DNA from: Mongoliitalea lutea
GTDB lineage: Bacteria > Bacteroidota > Bacteroidia > Cytophagales > Cyclobacteriaceae
Length of the DNA stretch: 33,079 nucleotides
Reading direction: 5' to 3'
NCBI RefSeq assembly: GCF_014652135.1
Contig: NZ_BMYF01000032.1
Location: 426 to 33,504 of the forward strand
Shown here: positions 1-10,643 of the stretch, piece after piece
Layout: every line of letters starts with the position of its first letter
Numbering within the stretch: position 1 is the first letter of the stretch
The notes under the pieces: generated by a model
The model's database searches: none
Told to the model about the DNA's origin: nothing
Seen by the model: only the letters and a program-made list of their open reading frames with translations
Position numbers and translations under genes: made by a program

Positions 1-139
1 GACTTCGAATGATGAAGTGGTGGTCAGTCTTTTCACCTTTGATCTTTCTCCTTAATCCAATCACTCAACCAACTTAAGAAAAGGTTACTCCGGGAGAGGA
101 GAGCCTGTCCCGAGTATCGGGATCGCCGCCACATTATTG

Positions 140-175
140 AACCCTCAGGAGAAATTCTGGGGGTTTTGTGTTTTT
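140..175 (+). terminator. Hairpin with GAAA loop and T-rich tail
   Basis: Bases 140-150 pair with 155-165 to give an 11-pair stem (two G-U pairs) closed by a GAAA tetraloop and followed by a T-rich run. It looks like the intrinsic terminator of a gene or RNA that lies left of the window. The 6-3-6 palindrome at 108-122 just before it recalls the palindrome and terminator arrangement seen behind the tRNA-Ser gene later in the window. The upstream gene is not visible. Confidence 0.6.
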
Positions 176-297
176 ATACTTTTCTGAGAGATTAGAAGCG
201 AGATGCGAGAGATTAGAAACAAGAACCAAGAATCAAGAAGCAAGACAGATTCGCATATTTGAAAGAAGGTTTTTCTTGCCTGCTAATTATTGCAATA

Positions 298-344
298 GTC
301 TCGTAGAGACGACCGGCATATTAACCGAGGGTTTCAACCCTCGG
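298..344 (+). repeat. 47-base modular palindromic repeat, copy A
   Basis: The unit has three parts: a 13-base palindrome with 5-base arms and a 3-base loop (298-310), a tag reading GACCGGCAT (311-319), and a 20-base hairpin with 9-base arms around TC (325-344) whose core is GGGTTTCAACCC. The same three parts with the same spacing recur in inverted orientation at 457-503 with different stem sequences that still pair. This is a REP-like intergenic element; the family name is not known to me. Confidence 0.75.
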
Positions 345-372
345 ATCAAAGGGATTGAGCTCTTTTTTCAAA

Positions 373-394
373 GTCCCATCGGGACGGCCGGCAT
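373..394 (+). repeat. Partial copy B: palindrome plus tag
   Basis: A 13-base palindrome (373-385, arms GTCCC/GGGAC, loop ATC) is followed directly by GGCCGGCAT (386-394). This matches the first half of the 47-base unit at 298-344. The 20-base hairpin half is absent. Confidence 0.7.
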
Positions 395-418
395 AAAATC
401 TTTTAGCTCATGTCAATC

Positions 419-431
419 GTGTCTACGACAC
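419..431 (+). repeat. 13-base palindrome without tag
   Basis: Arms GTGTC/GACAC with loop TAC have the same 5-3-5 geometry as the neighbouring repeat units, but the tag sequence does not follow. It is probably a decayed or partial copy. Confidence 0.5.
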
Positions 432-456
432 TTCGCCAGAGGTTGTTATTTTTCAT

Positions 457-503
457 CAACGGGTTGAAACCCGTTGCTAAAATGTCGGCCGCTCCGATGG
501 AGC
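457..503 (-). repeat. 47-base modular palindromic repeat, copy C (inverted)
   Basis: Read on the minus strand this is the same order as copy A: a 13-base palindrome (491-503, arms GCTCC/GGAGC), the tag GGCCGACAT (482-490) and a 20-base hairpin (457-476) whose core is again GGGTTTCAACCC. Length and internal spacing equal those of copy A. Most stem bases differ but pairing is kept, as expected for selection on hairpin structure. Confidence 0.75.
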
Positions 504-881
504 TGCTAGATGGTTTATAGCATGATAATTTGACATATTTTCACGCCAATTAAATTGGTCTTTCTTTTACGGCGATAAAGTGGTGGGATAGCTGAGATTA
601 TTACCTCCATGGCAACTCTCTCTGTGCTAATCTGTAAAATCTGTGGACACCTTATTTCGCGGTCGTTGCGATCTATCGTTGCGCTCGTGGCGTGAACCCT
701 TCCGCGGCTTGGCGCCTTTGCGAGACACCCAAAGTTTCAGGATACTGAGATTAGAAAATGTCCAATGATGAACGATTAATTTTGAATTATGAAGTACAGT
801 CTCCCTTTTACCTTTCTCCTTTTACCTATTACCTAAATCACTTAATTAACTAATCGCCAATCACCAATCACTCACTTTCCG

Positions 882-889
882 TATATTTG
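882..889 (+). promoter_or_regulatory. Bacteroidota -7 box (TATATTTG)
   Basis: An exact match to TAnnTTTG lies 26 bases before the ATG of the metallopeptidase gene. No clear -33 TTTG element stands at the usual distance upstream. Confidence 0.6.
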
Positions 890-915
890 CTAATGAAACC
901 CAATTAGAGATTCTT

Positions 916-3051
916 ATGAAAAAATCAATGTTGATGGCTATGGCCGCGGGAACGATGTTGTTTGCCTGTGGGCAGAGCGAAGAAAAATCTGACATGAACA
1001 ATCCATTCTTTGAGGCATACAATACGCCTTTTGAAGTTCCTCCTTTTGATAAAATTGAAAATGCACATTTTGCACCAGCTTTACGGGAGGGCATTAAAGA
1101 ACATCAAGCCGAAATTGATGCTATCGTAGCGAATACCGAAGAGCCAACCTTTGCAAATACCATTGAAGCATTGGAAAATGCTGGTTCATTGTTGGCAAAA
1201 GTGAACATTGTTTTTAGCAATCTGAATTCTGCCAATACCAATGATGAGCTTCAAGCCATTGCCAGAGAAATGGCACCTGAACTCTCCAAGCACTCTGATA
1301 ACATCACCCTGAATGAACAATTATTTGAGCGAATCAAATCTGTGTATGAGAATCAGGATGCTTTCGGTTTGAATTCTGAGCAAACACAATTATTGGATAA
1401 GACATATAAGCGCTTTGTAAGAAATGGTGCTAATCTGAACGATGCGGATAAAGAGAAACTCCGAGAAATCAATAGCAAATTATCCGTATTAAGTCTACAG
1501 TTTGGCCAAAATGTATTGGCTGAAACCAATGGATTTAAACTAGTGGTGGATAATGAGGCTGATCTTGCTGGTCTTCCTCAAGAATTAAGAGATGCTGCTG
1601 CTGCTGATGCCAAAGCTGCTGGTGAAGAAGGAAAGTGGGTATTTACCCTTCAAAATCCGAGTATCATGCCTTTCTTACAGTATGCAGAAAATAGAGAATT
1701 GAGAAAGCAAATTTGGGATGCCTACCAAAAAAGGGGTGGACAAGGCAATGAGCATGATAATCAACAAGCCTTGATCGAGATGGCTAATTTGAGAAGAGTA
1801 AAGGCCAATTTATTGGGATATGCCACTCATGCCGATTATGTGCTGGAGGAAACAATGGCTAAAAATGCGGAAAATGTATATGCTTTGTTAAACCAATTAT
1901 GGACTCCTGCCTTGGCAAAAGCAAAAGAAGAGCGTGCCGAAATGCAAGCAATTGCAACTGCAGAAGGAGCTGATTATCAAATTGAAGCTTGGGATTGGAG
2001 ATTCTATGAGGAGAAGCTAAGAAAACAAAAGTTTGAGTTGGATGAGCAAGAAGTAAAGCCGTACTTCTCCTTAGATAAAGTTCAAGAAGGTGTATTTATG
2101 GTTACCAATCGCCTGTTTGGTCTTACTTTTAATGAGATTTCTAATATCCCTACCTATCATCCAGAAGCTAAAGCATATGAAGTGAAAGAAGCTGATGGCA
2201 CCCATGTTGGGGTATTGTATATGGACTTTCATCCAAGAGCATCCAAGAGAGGTGGCGCTTGGATGACCTCTTACAGACCACAGCAAATGGAGAATGGAGA
2301 AAGAAAGGCTCCGATAATTTCCATTGTATGTAACTTTTCCAAGCCTACAGCTAATGCACCTGCCTTATTGACTTTTGATGAGGTAACTACCTTCTTCCAC
2401 GAATTTGGTCATGCCTTACATGGACTTTTATCGAATGTGCAATATAGAAGTTTGGCGGGCACGTCGGTTCCAAGAGACTTCGTAGAGCTGCCCTCACAAA
2501 TCATGGAAAACTGGGCTACTGAGCCTTCCGTAATGAAAGAATATGCAAAGCATTATCAAACAGGGGAAGTTATCCCTGATGACATTATTGCGAAGTTGAA
2601 TAATAGCGGAACATTCGGTCAAGGTTTTGCGACTACAGAGTATTTGGCATCTTCTTTCTTAGACTTGGATTATCACACCCAAACAGCTGATATCACCATG
2701 AATGCTAATGATTTTGAAGTGGCTAGTATGAAGAAGATTGGATTGATCGGTGAAATCATTCCTCGTCATAAGAGTACTTACTTCCAGCATATCTTCTCCG
2801 GTGGTTATTCAAGTGGTTACTACAGTTATATTTGGTCTGGTGTTTTGGATACGGATGCATTCCAAGCCTTTAAGGAAACAGAATTATTTAATCAGGAAAA
2901 AGCTCAAGCCTTCCGAAAAGAGATTTTGGAAAGAGGAGGTACGGACGAACCTATGACCATGTATGTGAATTTCAGAGGTGCAGAGCCTAAAATCGATGCT
3001 TTGCTTCGCAAAAGAGGATTGGATCAAGTTAAGGTTGATCGTACGAAGTAA
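916..3051 (+). CDS. dcp: M3-family zinc metallopeptidase (Dcp/oligopeptidase type), lipoprotein
   Basis: This 711-residue enzyme should trim peptides or cut oligopeptides in the periplasm or at the outer membrane. The zinc site of the M3 (thimet/oligopeptidase A/Dcp) family is intact: HEFGH at residues 495-499 and the third ligand E524, exactly 25 residues on, in FVELPSQ. The protein starts with a lipoprotein signal peptide ending in the lipobox LFAC (Cys18). E. coli Dcp lacks such an anchor, but secreted M3 lipoproteins are usual in Bacteroidota. Length fits the family. A TATATTTG box 26 bases upstream supports the ATG at 916, and a terminator at 3097-3125 suggests a single-gene unit. Peptidyl-dipeptidase rather than oligopeptidase specificity is inferred from overall similarity, so the symbol is tentative. 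Confidence 0.9.
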   Translation: MKKSMLMAMAAGTMLFACGQSEEKSDMNNPFFEAYNTPFEVPPFDKIENAHFAPALREGIKEHQAEIDAIVANTEEPTFANTIEALENAGSLLAKVNIVFSNLNSANTNDELQAIAREMAPELSKHSDNITLNEQLFERIKSVYENQDAFGLNSEQTQLLDKTYKRFVRNGANLNDADKEKLREINSKLSVLSLQFGQNVLAETNGFKLVVDNEADLAGLPQELRDAAAADAKAAGEEGKWVFTLQNPSIMPFLQYAENRELRKQIWDAYQKRGGQGNEHDNQQALIEMANLRRVKANLLGYATHADYVLEETMAKNAENVYALLNQLWTPALAKAKEERAEMQAIATAEGADYQIEAWDWRFYEEKLRKQKFELDEQEVKPYFSLDKVQEGVFMVTNRLFGLTFNEISNIPTYHPEAKAYEVKEADGTHVGVLYMDFHPRASKRGGAWMTSYRPQQMENGERKAPIISIVCNFSKPTANAPALLTFDEVTTFFHEFGHALHGLLSNVQYRSLAGTSVPRDFVELPSQIMENWATEPSVMKEYAKHYQTGEVIPDDIIAKLNNSGTFGQGFATTEYLASSFLDLDYHTQTADITMNANDFEVASMKKIGLIGEIIPRHKSTYFQHIFSGGYSSGYYSYIWSGVLDTDAFQAFKETELFNQEKAQAFRKEILERGGTDEPMTMYVNFRGAEPKIDALLRKRGLDQVKVDRTK

Positions 3052-3096
3052 TCTCCGTCGAGTAATTGATTGTCAATAAATTCTTATAAATCAAGA

Positions 3097-3125
3097 GGGT
3101 AGGTCTTATGGCCTGCCCTTTTTTT
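3097..3125 (+). terminator. Intrinsic terminator after the M3 peptidase
   Basis: A 9-pair stem (3097-3105 with 3110-3118, two G-U pairs) with loop TTAT is followed by a run of seven T. Confidence 0.8.
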
Positions 3126-3216
3126 GTTGATAATCGTATAAATCTTATTAAACTTGTTTGATTGAATTTAATATTTGATAAAATTGTTCAATAATAAACG
3201 TTTGCTGTTGATTATT

Positions 3217-4026
3217 ATGACTCGATTTTCCATATCCTCTATTATTCTATTGGTCATGCTAGGTAGTTTATTTGTTTCCTGTGGATCATCTCCTGATTCC
3301 AAGTTTTTGATTTGGTCAGATGAGTTTTCAAAAGAAGGCTTGCCTAACCCAGAGAAATGGACCTATGATGTGGGTGATAATGGTTGGGGAAATAACGAAT
3401 TACAGTACTACACAGAAAAAGACTCCCGAAATGCTCGGATAGAAAATGGGATTTTGATACTTGAGGCGCATAAGGATAGCACTTTTGAAAAAGGATATTC
3501 CTCGGCCCGCCTGTTGACAAGGGGCAAAGCGGCCTGGAAATATGGATATATTGAAGTGAAGGCAAGAATTCCTCAGGGATTGGGTACTTGGCCAGCCATA
3601 TGGATGCTTCCTGAGGATAATGTCTACGGTAGATGGCCCAAAAGTGGTGAAATTGATATCATGGAGCATGTAGGCTATGATCAGGGAATCATTCACGGTA
3701 CCGTGCATACCGAATCATTCAATCATATGAGAGGTACTCAAAAAGGGAAGCAGTTACTTGTGCCAACTTGCTCGGAAGAGTTTCATGTTTATGCCATTGA
3801 TTGGACTGCGGATAAAATAGATTTCTTTATTGACGGGGAAAAATACCACAGCTTCGTCAATACCGGGAGCAATGATCCTGCAGAATGGCCATTTGATCAA
3901 AGTTTTTATTTAATCTTTAATATAGCTGTCGGTGGGAATTGGGGAGGATCTAAGGGAGTTGATCCTACTATCTGGCCCCAGCGAATGGAAATTGATTATA
4001 TTCGGGTTTATAGTCAAAAGCCGTAA
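3217..4026 (+). CDS. Glycoside hydrolase family 16 beta-glucanase-like lipoprotein
   Basis: This is a 269-residue secreted endo-glycosidase of family GH16, most likely acting on beta-1,3 or mixed-linkage glucan (laminarin type). The catalytic motif is present as GEIDIMEHVG, giving E145 as nucleophile, D147 as helper and E150 as acid/base. The aromatic substrate-cleft motifs typical of laminarinases are also there (WPAIWMLP before it, GGNWGG near the end). The ATG at 3217 gives a clean lipoprotein signal with lipobox FVSC. A longer frame opens at a TTG at 3175, but that adds a poor signal peptide and is less likely. The protein is a single catalytic domain with no binding module. A terminator follows at 4033-4067. 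No SusC/SusD pair stands beside it, so it is not in a typical polysaccharide-utilisation locus. Exact substrate is not decided by sequence. Confidence 0.9.
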   Translation: MTRFSISSIILLVMLGSLFVSCGSSPDSKFLIWSDEFSKEGLPNPEKWTYDVGDNGWGNNELQYYTEKDSRNARIENGILILEAHKDSTFEKGYSSARLLTRGKAAWKYGYIEVKARIPQGLGTWPAIWMLPEDNVYGRWPKSGEIDIMEHVGYDQGIIHGTVHTESFNHMRGTQKGKQLLVPTCSEEFHVYAIDWTADKIDFFIDGEKYHSFVNTGSNDPAEWPFDQSFYLIFNIAVGGNWGGSKGVDPTIWPQRMEIDYIRVYSQKP

Positions 4027-4032
4027 GTTGTC

Positions 4033-4067
4033 AAAAGCTTCCATGAATTCGTGAGAAGCTTTTTTTA
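4033..4067 (+). terminator. Intrinsic terminator after GH16
   Basis: A 9-pair stem (4033-4041 with 4055-4063) encloses a 13-base loop and leads into a T-rich tract. It separates the GH16 gene from the receptor gene. Confidence 0.7.
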
Positions 4068-4214
4068 TTTTTCGAGCAACTCAAGAGCGTATGTTTTGTT
4101 CATTTTTTATACACCAATTTTTATTTTGAAAACATTAAAAATTTTTATGATTTTCATTAAAAAATTTCATTTATAATTAATCTAAATAAATGCTTTTTAT
4201 ATTAAATCTTCCGC

Positions 4215-4222
4215 TACTTTTG
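4215..4222 (+). promoter_or_regulatory. Bacteroidota -7 box (TACTTTTG)
   Basis: An exact TAnnTTTG match lies about 41 bases upstream of the receptor start codon, inside a very AT-rich leader. No Fur-box palindrome that I would trust is visible. Confidence 0.65.
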
Positions 4223-4263
4223 CGCTCTATTTATACTAAATCCAAATAAAGCTAAAAAAATAT

Positions 4264-6690
4264 ATGAGATCAATCTGGTGTTTTGCACTAATGTTCTTCA
4301 TTCAAGTGAATGTGTTTGCTCAAAGAGGGGCAATCAAAGGAACTGTTAAGGATGAAAACAATGAGCCTGTAGCTGGTGCAGCAATTGTGTTGGAAGGAAC
4401 TGTGCGTGGCGTGCAGACTGATGCAGTAGGGAATTTCCAGATGCGAGATATTCCTAAAGGCAATTACATATTAAAAGCCAGTATGCTTGGTTACAAGGAT
4501 GCCAAGGTTTCTTTTGTTGTGGATGCAGCGGAACCTCAGACTTTCGACTTAGTATTGGTAGAGGATTTATTGACATTAGATGCTTTTGAGTTTTCAGTAA
4601 GCAGGGGCATCATGGGTCAGGAGCGCTTGCCGGAAGTAGACAAATTTCGAATCAATGCCGGTAAAAAAACGGAAGTAATACGTGTAACTGAGATTAATGC
4701 CAACTTGGCGATGAATAATAGCCGTCAGATTTTTGCGCGTACACCTGGAATTTCTATTTGGGAAAATGATGGTTCGGGAATTCAATTGGGAGTAGCTTCT
4801 CGTGGCTTGAACCCCAATAGATCATGGGAATTTAATGTCCGTATGAACGGGTATGACATCACCCCAGATCCAATGGGCTACCCTGAAGCATACTTTACTC
4901 CTCCGATGGAAGTGGTAGAACAAATTGAAATCATTCGTGGAGCTTCTTCTTTACAATATGGATCTCAGTTTGGTGGCTTGATGAACTTTGTGATGCGTAA
5001 GCCAGATAAGTCCACCCGATTTACATTTGAAACACTCAATACTGTTGGGAATGATGGGATGTTCAGTACATTCAATTATTTAGGAGGTACGGAAGGGAAA
5101 TGGAGTTATACCGCTTATTATCAAAAAAGAAGAGGCAATGGCTGGAGAGAGAATGGCTTTTTTGATACAGACCACGCGCACGTAGAAGTGAATTATGCGG
5201 CTAGCAATCGCCTGCTTTTGGGGGTAGAAATGACATATATGAATACCGAAAGTCAGCAGCCGGGAGGTTTGACGGACGAGCAGTTTGCTCAAAATGCACG
5301 TCAAAGTACCAGAGCAAGAAACTGGTTTAGTACTCCTTGGTTTATACCTGCTGTAACAGCTGAATATTTACTAAGTGAGCAGACCAAATTTAGCTGGAAG
5401 GCTTTTGGTACCTTTGCAGAGAGAAATTCTATCGGTTTTATGAACCCAATCTTTGAAGAAGATCCCATGGGTAATCGTCAAATTGATCGTGATTTTTATA
5501 CTACTTATGGCTCTGAGTTACGCATGACCCATGATTATGGCTTATTCGGCAAGTCACATACCTTGGCAGCAGGCCTACGTTATTTTAATGGTTTTATTGA
5601 CAGAAGACAATTTGGAGAGGGAGATAATGGGACCCGAATGAACTTCGATCTAATCGATGGAGGGATTTACCGAAGAGAGTTGGAGTTTACAAATATCAAT
5701 CATGCCGCATTTGTTGAAAATGTATTCCGATTCAGCGACCGATTCTTAGCTACAGCCGGTGTACGTTTTGAACGCATATTTTCCAATATGGAAGGATTAT
5801 TTAATGTTGTGAATGACTCAGAAGTTTTCTTGCTACCTCAGCAAACTACCCGTAATTTCTTGCTATTTGGTGTAGGTGCAGAATATAAAGTAACCAATTC
5901 TACGGAATTTTACACAAACTTTTCTGAGGCATACAGACCGGTCCTAATCTCTGATTTGACTCCTCCTGCGACTACAGATATTATTGATCCAAACTTGCAG
6001 GATTCCAGAGGGTTCAATTTTGATTTTGGATACAGAGGTGCGATTCAAAATTGGATGAAGTTTGATGTAGGCTATTTCTATTTGAATTATGCAGATAGAA
6101 TCGGTACCATCGCACAGTTGGGGCCTGATGGAAGAATCAATCAGTTCCGTACGAATTTAGGTACTTCAGTAAGTCAGGGTTTTGAAGGATATGTCGAGTT
6201 TGATCCTGTTACGGCTTTGGCCAAGACTTCCAGATTTGGTTATGTGCATATGTTTGCATCGCTTGCCTTTGTAGATGCTAGGTATAGAGATTTTCCTGTA
6301 ACGACCGTGAGCAATGGGGAGATTGTGCAAGGGAATCTGAATGGCAATCGCGTGGAAAATGCCCCTAGAAGAATCAATCGCTATGGGGTAACCTATCGAT
6401 ACAACAAGTATTCTGTTACTTGGCAGTTGAGTGATATTGGGGATGCTTTTGCAGATGCATCCAATACCGTGACACCAAATGCTGCTGCTACTGTAGGGTT
6501 GATTCCAGCGTATAGGGTACAGGATATCTCAGGTTCTGCGAATATTGGTAGAAACTTTATCTTAAGAGCTGGTATCAATAATCTTTTGAATGAAATGTAC
6601 TTCACCCGAAGAGCGGGAGGATATCCAGGGCCGGGAATTATGCCGGCTGATGGAAGAACATTCTTTATAACAGCAGGATTGAAGCTTTAA
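4264..6690 (+). CDS. TonB-dependent receptor, FecA-like, with carboxypeptidase-like regulatory domain
   Basis: This 808-residue outer-membrane receptor should take up an iron chelate or other large ligand using TonB energy. A Sec signal peptide (residues 1-20, ending VFAQ) is followed by a carboxypeptidase-regulatory-like beta domain (about 22-97, starting GAIKGTVKDE). A plug domain (about 120-245; typical VVEQIEIIRGASSLQYGSQ) comes next, then a 22-strand-type barrel. The chain ends in an aromatic-rich beta signal (FFITAGLKL). The plug and barrel most resemble the Fe(3+)-dicitrate receptor FecA group, but ligand identity cannot be read from sequence. There is no SusD partner. The gene stands alone between terminators, though the next gene encodes the heme enzyme KatG, so an iron/oxidative-stress link is possible. 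Confidence 0.88.
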   Translation: MRSIWCFALMFFIQVNVFAQRGAIKGTVKDENNEPVAGAAIVLEGTVRGVQTDAVGNFQMRDIPKGNYILKASMLGYKDAKVSFVVDAAEPQTFDLVLVEDLLTLDAFEFSVSRGIMGQERLPEVDKFRINAGKKTEVIRVTEINANLAMNNSRQIFARTPGISIWENDGSGIQLGVASRGLNPNRSWEFNVRMNGYDITPDPMGYPEAYFTPPMEVVEQIEIIRGASSLQYGSQFGGLMNFVMRKPDKSTRFTFETLNTVGNDGMFSTFNYLGGTEGKWSYTAYYQKRRGNGWRENGFFDTDHAHVEVNYAASNRLLLGVEMTYMNTESQQPGGLTDEQFAQNARQSTRARNWFSTPWFIPAVTAEYLLSEQTKFSWKAFGTFAERNSIGFMNPIFEEDPMGNRQIDRDFYTTYGSELRMTHDYGLFGKSHTLAAGLRYFNGFIDRRQFGEGDNGTRMNFDLIDGGIYRRELEFTNINHAAFVENVFRFSDRFLATAGVRFERIFSNMEGLFNVVNDSEVFLLPQQTTRNFLLFGVGAEYKVTNSTEFYTNFSEAYRPVLISDLTPPATTDIIDPNLQDSRGFNFDFGYRGAIQNWMKFDVGYFYLNYADRIGTIAQLGPDGRINQFRTNLGTSVSQGFEGYVEFDPVTALAKTSRFGYVHMFASLAFVDARYRDFPVTTVSNGEIVQGNLNGNRVENAPRRINRYGVTYRYNKYSVTWQLSDIGDAFADASNTVTPNAAATVGLIPAYRVQDISGSANIGRNFILRAGINNLLNEMYFTRRAGGYPGPGIMPADGRTFFITAGLKL

Positions 6691-6740
6691 AAAGGCAGTA
6701 ATTTGAAGCCAAACAGCCTTGGCTATGCACTTGTAATTCA

Positions 6741-6768
6741 GGAGTCTTCCATATGGGAGACTCTTTTT
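6741..6768 (+). terminator. Intrinsic terminator after the TonB receptor
   Basis: A 9-pair stem (6742-6750 with 6755-6763, one G-U pair) with loop ATAT is followed by five T. Confidence 0.8.
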
Positions 6769-6806
6769 AATTATAGAGTATATGTATGATTTTTTAGCTT
6801 TTATAA

Positions 6807-9173
<2,367 letters not shown>

Positions 9174-9200
9174 TTAGAATTTTAATTTGAATTATCAAAG

Positions 9201-9232
9201 ACCGAGGTTGGATGCAACTTCGGTTTTTTTTT
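9201..9232 (+). terminator. Intrinsic terminator after katG
   Basis: A 10-pair stem (9201-9210 with 9215-9224, one G-U pair) with loop GATG is followed by eight more T. Confidence 0.85.
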
Positions 9233-9300
9233 GCTTATTTAAAAATACTGTTTTGTATTAAAAATATCGTATTTTATTCTGAATTATATGATGGCTGATT

Positions 9301-9328
9301 AAAAAATACCCAAATTTGGGTATTTTTT
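9301..9328. repeat. Perfect 28-base palindrome
   Basis: Bases 9301-9314 are the exact reverse complement of 9315-9328, reading A6-TACCCAAA then TTTGGGTA-T6. It lies 73 bases beyond the katG terminator and 66 bases before the next start codon. It may be a second, bidirectional terminator or a dimeric regulator site. A perfect palindrome leaves no loop, so an operator is at least as likely. Confidence 0.7.
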
Positions 9329-9394
9329 TAGATAATTAATTTGTTTAGGTTTGAATTATAAACATACGGTTTTTCACATTCTAATTTTCATACC

Positions 9395-9832
9395 ATGTAC
9401 ACTATCAAGAGTTTTTGCCTGTACTGCGGAAAGCTAGTTCGTGGTCGGTCTGACAAGAAGTTTTGTGATGATTATTGTAGAAATAGTCACAATAATCAAA
9501 AGCGCTCGGTGGATAGCTGGGAAGTTCGTAACGTCCTTAGCATCTTGAAAACGAATCAAAAAATTTTAGCAACTGTTCTGAGAGATGGACAGGAATATGC
9601 TAAGGTTTCTTTTTTAAAATTGTGTGAAATGGGCTATAATTTCAAGTATCATACCCATACGGATCTCGGTTCTCATAACTTGACCTATGAGTTTTGTTTT
9701 GAGAAAGGTATTTACCGCATCGATCAGGATTGGGTAATTGTAGTCAGGGATCTGGGGGAGTCCTATTTGAAGGAGTTTAGCAAAAAGCTTGTTCGAGAAT
9801 ATCCCTCATCAAATAATCAGAATTACGCGTAA
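9395..9832 (+). CDS. Small protein with N-terminal Cys-pair (zinc-finger-like) motif
   Basis: I do not recognise a named family for this 145-residue protein. The N-terminus carries C8-x2-C11 and C24-x3-C28 in a basic setting (FCLYCGK...KFCDDYC), which looks like a small zinc-binding treble-clef or TRASH-like knuckle. The rest is mixed alpha/beta with no membrane segment. Related short proteins with this N-terminus are, to my knowledge, common as hypothetical proteins in Bacteroidota. It has its own terminator (9847-9899) and is preceded by the 28-base palindrome, so it is probably transcribed alone. A nucleic-acid-binding role is only a guess. Confidence 0.75.
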   Translation: MYTIKSFCLYCGKLVRGRSDKKFCDDYCRNSHNNQKRSVDSWEVRNVLSILKTNQKILATVLRDGQEYAKVSFLKLCEMGYNFKYHTHTDLGSHNLTYEFCFEKGIYRIDQDWVIVVRDLGESYLKEFSKKLVREYPSSNNQNYA

Positions 9833-9846
9833 TTTGTCCCTAAGTA

Positions 9847-9899
9847 AAGTTCCTGTCTTGAATTTAGTCGATAACTCAAGGCAGGAATTTTATTTTTTT
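9847..9899 (+). terminator. Strong intrinsic terminator
   Basis: A 12-pair stem (9850-9861 with 9876-9887, one G-U pair), extended by further A-T and G-T pairs at its base, is followed by a T-rich run. It ends the Cys-motif gene and lies inside the N-terminal extension of the next open frame, which supports a later start for that gene. Confidence 0.8.
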
Positions 9900-9911
9900 G
9901 TAGCTTTCCTT

Positions 9912-10643
9912 ATGGGAAAGAATGCAGATACCTACGAACAAATTGCCTTAGCTGAAATGACTGCTTGGCTTATGGAAGTCAAACAGCGTCCCGGTGTTGT
10001 GGGAATTGTCACTTCAGGTGCTCAGCAAGTAATCAATACAATTATTCCAGATAAAGTCCATCAGGCGATCACGTATGCGATGGAAAAAATGGTCAAGGCT
10101 GTGTTAATTGGTAATCAGTATTTTACTGGTTCACCTCTTATGTCAGGGACCTTGGAGGAGCGAGAGCTCAAGGTAAGAGATGTTATTACCATTTATCAAC
10201 GTACGGCAAGTGTGGAGGGTGCAGTGACAGGTGCCGGTGGTATCTTGTTGGGATTGGCTGATTTACCTGCTTTTTTGATGATCAAGATGAAAATGCTATT
10301 TGAAATTGCCCGCTTATATGGGTATGACACCAAAACGTTGCATGAACGAATATTTTTACTTTATGTATTCAAACTGACATTTTCCTCTCAAGAAAGCAGG
10401 AATGAAACCATTAAACTACTTGAAAATTGGGGAGATTACGTTGGGAAGTATCCCGATCATATAGAAGCATTCGACTGGAGGGCTTTTCAGCTGGCTTATC
10501 GGGATTACCTGGATTTGGCTAAACTCCTGCAATTGATTCCTGTTATCGGCGCCGGTGTGGGCGCAGTAACCAATTATAAGTTGAGTGCTAAGCTTGGACA
10601 TTTTGCCATGCAGGCTTTTCGGATGCGTTTTTTTGATGTGTAA
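9912..10643 (+). CDS. EcsC family protein
   Basis: This 243-residue protein matches the EcsC family, named after the third gene of the B. subtilis ecs ABC-transporter operon; its biochemical role is unknown. Typical features are the VEGAVTGAGGILLGLADLPAF stretch with Gly-rich hydrophobic character, the IARLYGYD motif, and a second Gly-rich hydrophobic stretch near the C-terminus (LIPVIGAGVGAVTN). The open frame extends back to 9789. That part overlaps the previous gene and runs through its terminator stem, so I place the start at the ATG at 9912. Its 3' end overlaps the convergent histidine kinase gene by 56 bases. No ecsA/ecsB partners are visible. Confidence 0.8.
   Translation: MGKNADTYEQIALAEMTAWLMEVKQRPGVVGIVTSGAQQVINTIIPDKVHQAITYAMEKMVKAVLIGNQYFTGSPLMSGTLEERELKVRDVITIYQRTASVEGAVTGAGGILLGLADLPAFLMIKMKMLFEIARLYGYDTKTLHERIFLLYVFKLTFSSQESRNETIKLLENWGDYVGKYPDHIEAFDWRAFQLAYRDYLDLAKLLQLIPVIGAGVGAVTNYKLSAKLGHFAMQAFRMRFFDV

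Larger units (their letters stand above)
1..881. other. Gene-free stretch with palindromic repeats
   Basis: I see no convincing gene in this stretch. It holds a terminator-like hairpin (140-175), a 6-3-6 palindrome (108-122) and a cluster of hairpin repeats (298-503). The part from about 560 to 880 has no reading frame with protein character and looks like degenerate intergenic sequence. The one plus-strand frame at 168-467 runs straight through the palindromes, and its low-complexity translation resembles no family, so I do not call it. The TAnnTTTG promoter of the next gene begins at 882. Confidence 0.7.

Noticed and set aside
168-467. 99-residue open frame on the plus strand
   Set aside because: It runs through the palindromic repeats, has no family resemblance and is biased by repeat composition.
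3175-3216. TTG-initiated extension of the GH16 gene
   Set aside because: The ATG at 3217 gives a normal lipoprotein signal peptide; the extension spoils it.
9789-9911. N-terminal extension of the EcsC-family gene
   Set aside because: It overlaps the previous gene and passes through that gene's terminator stem.
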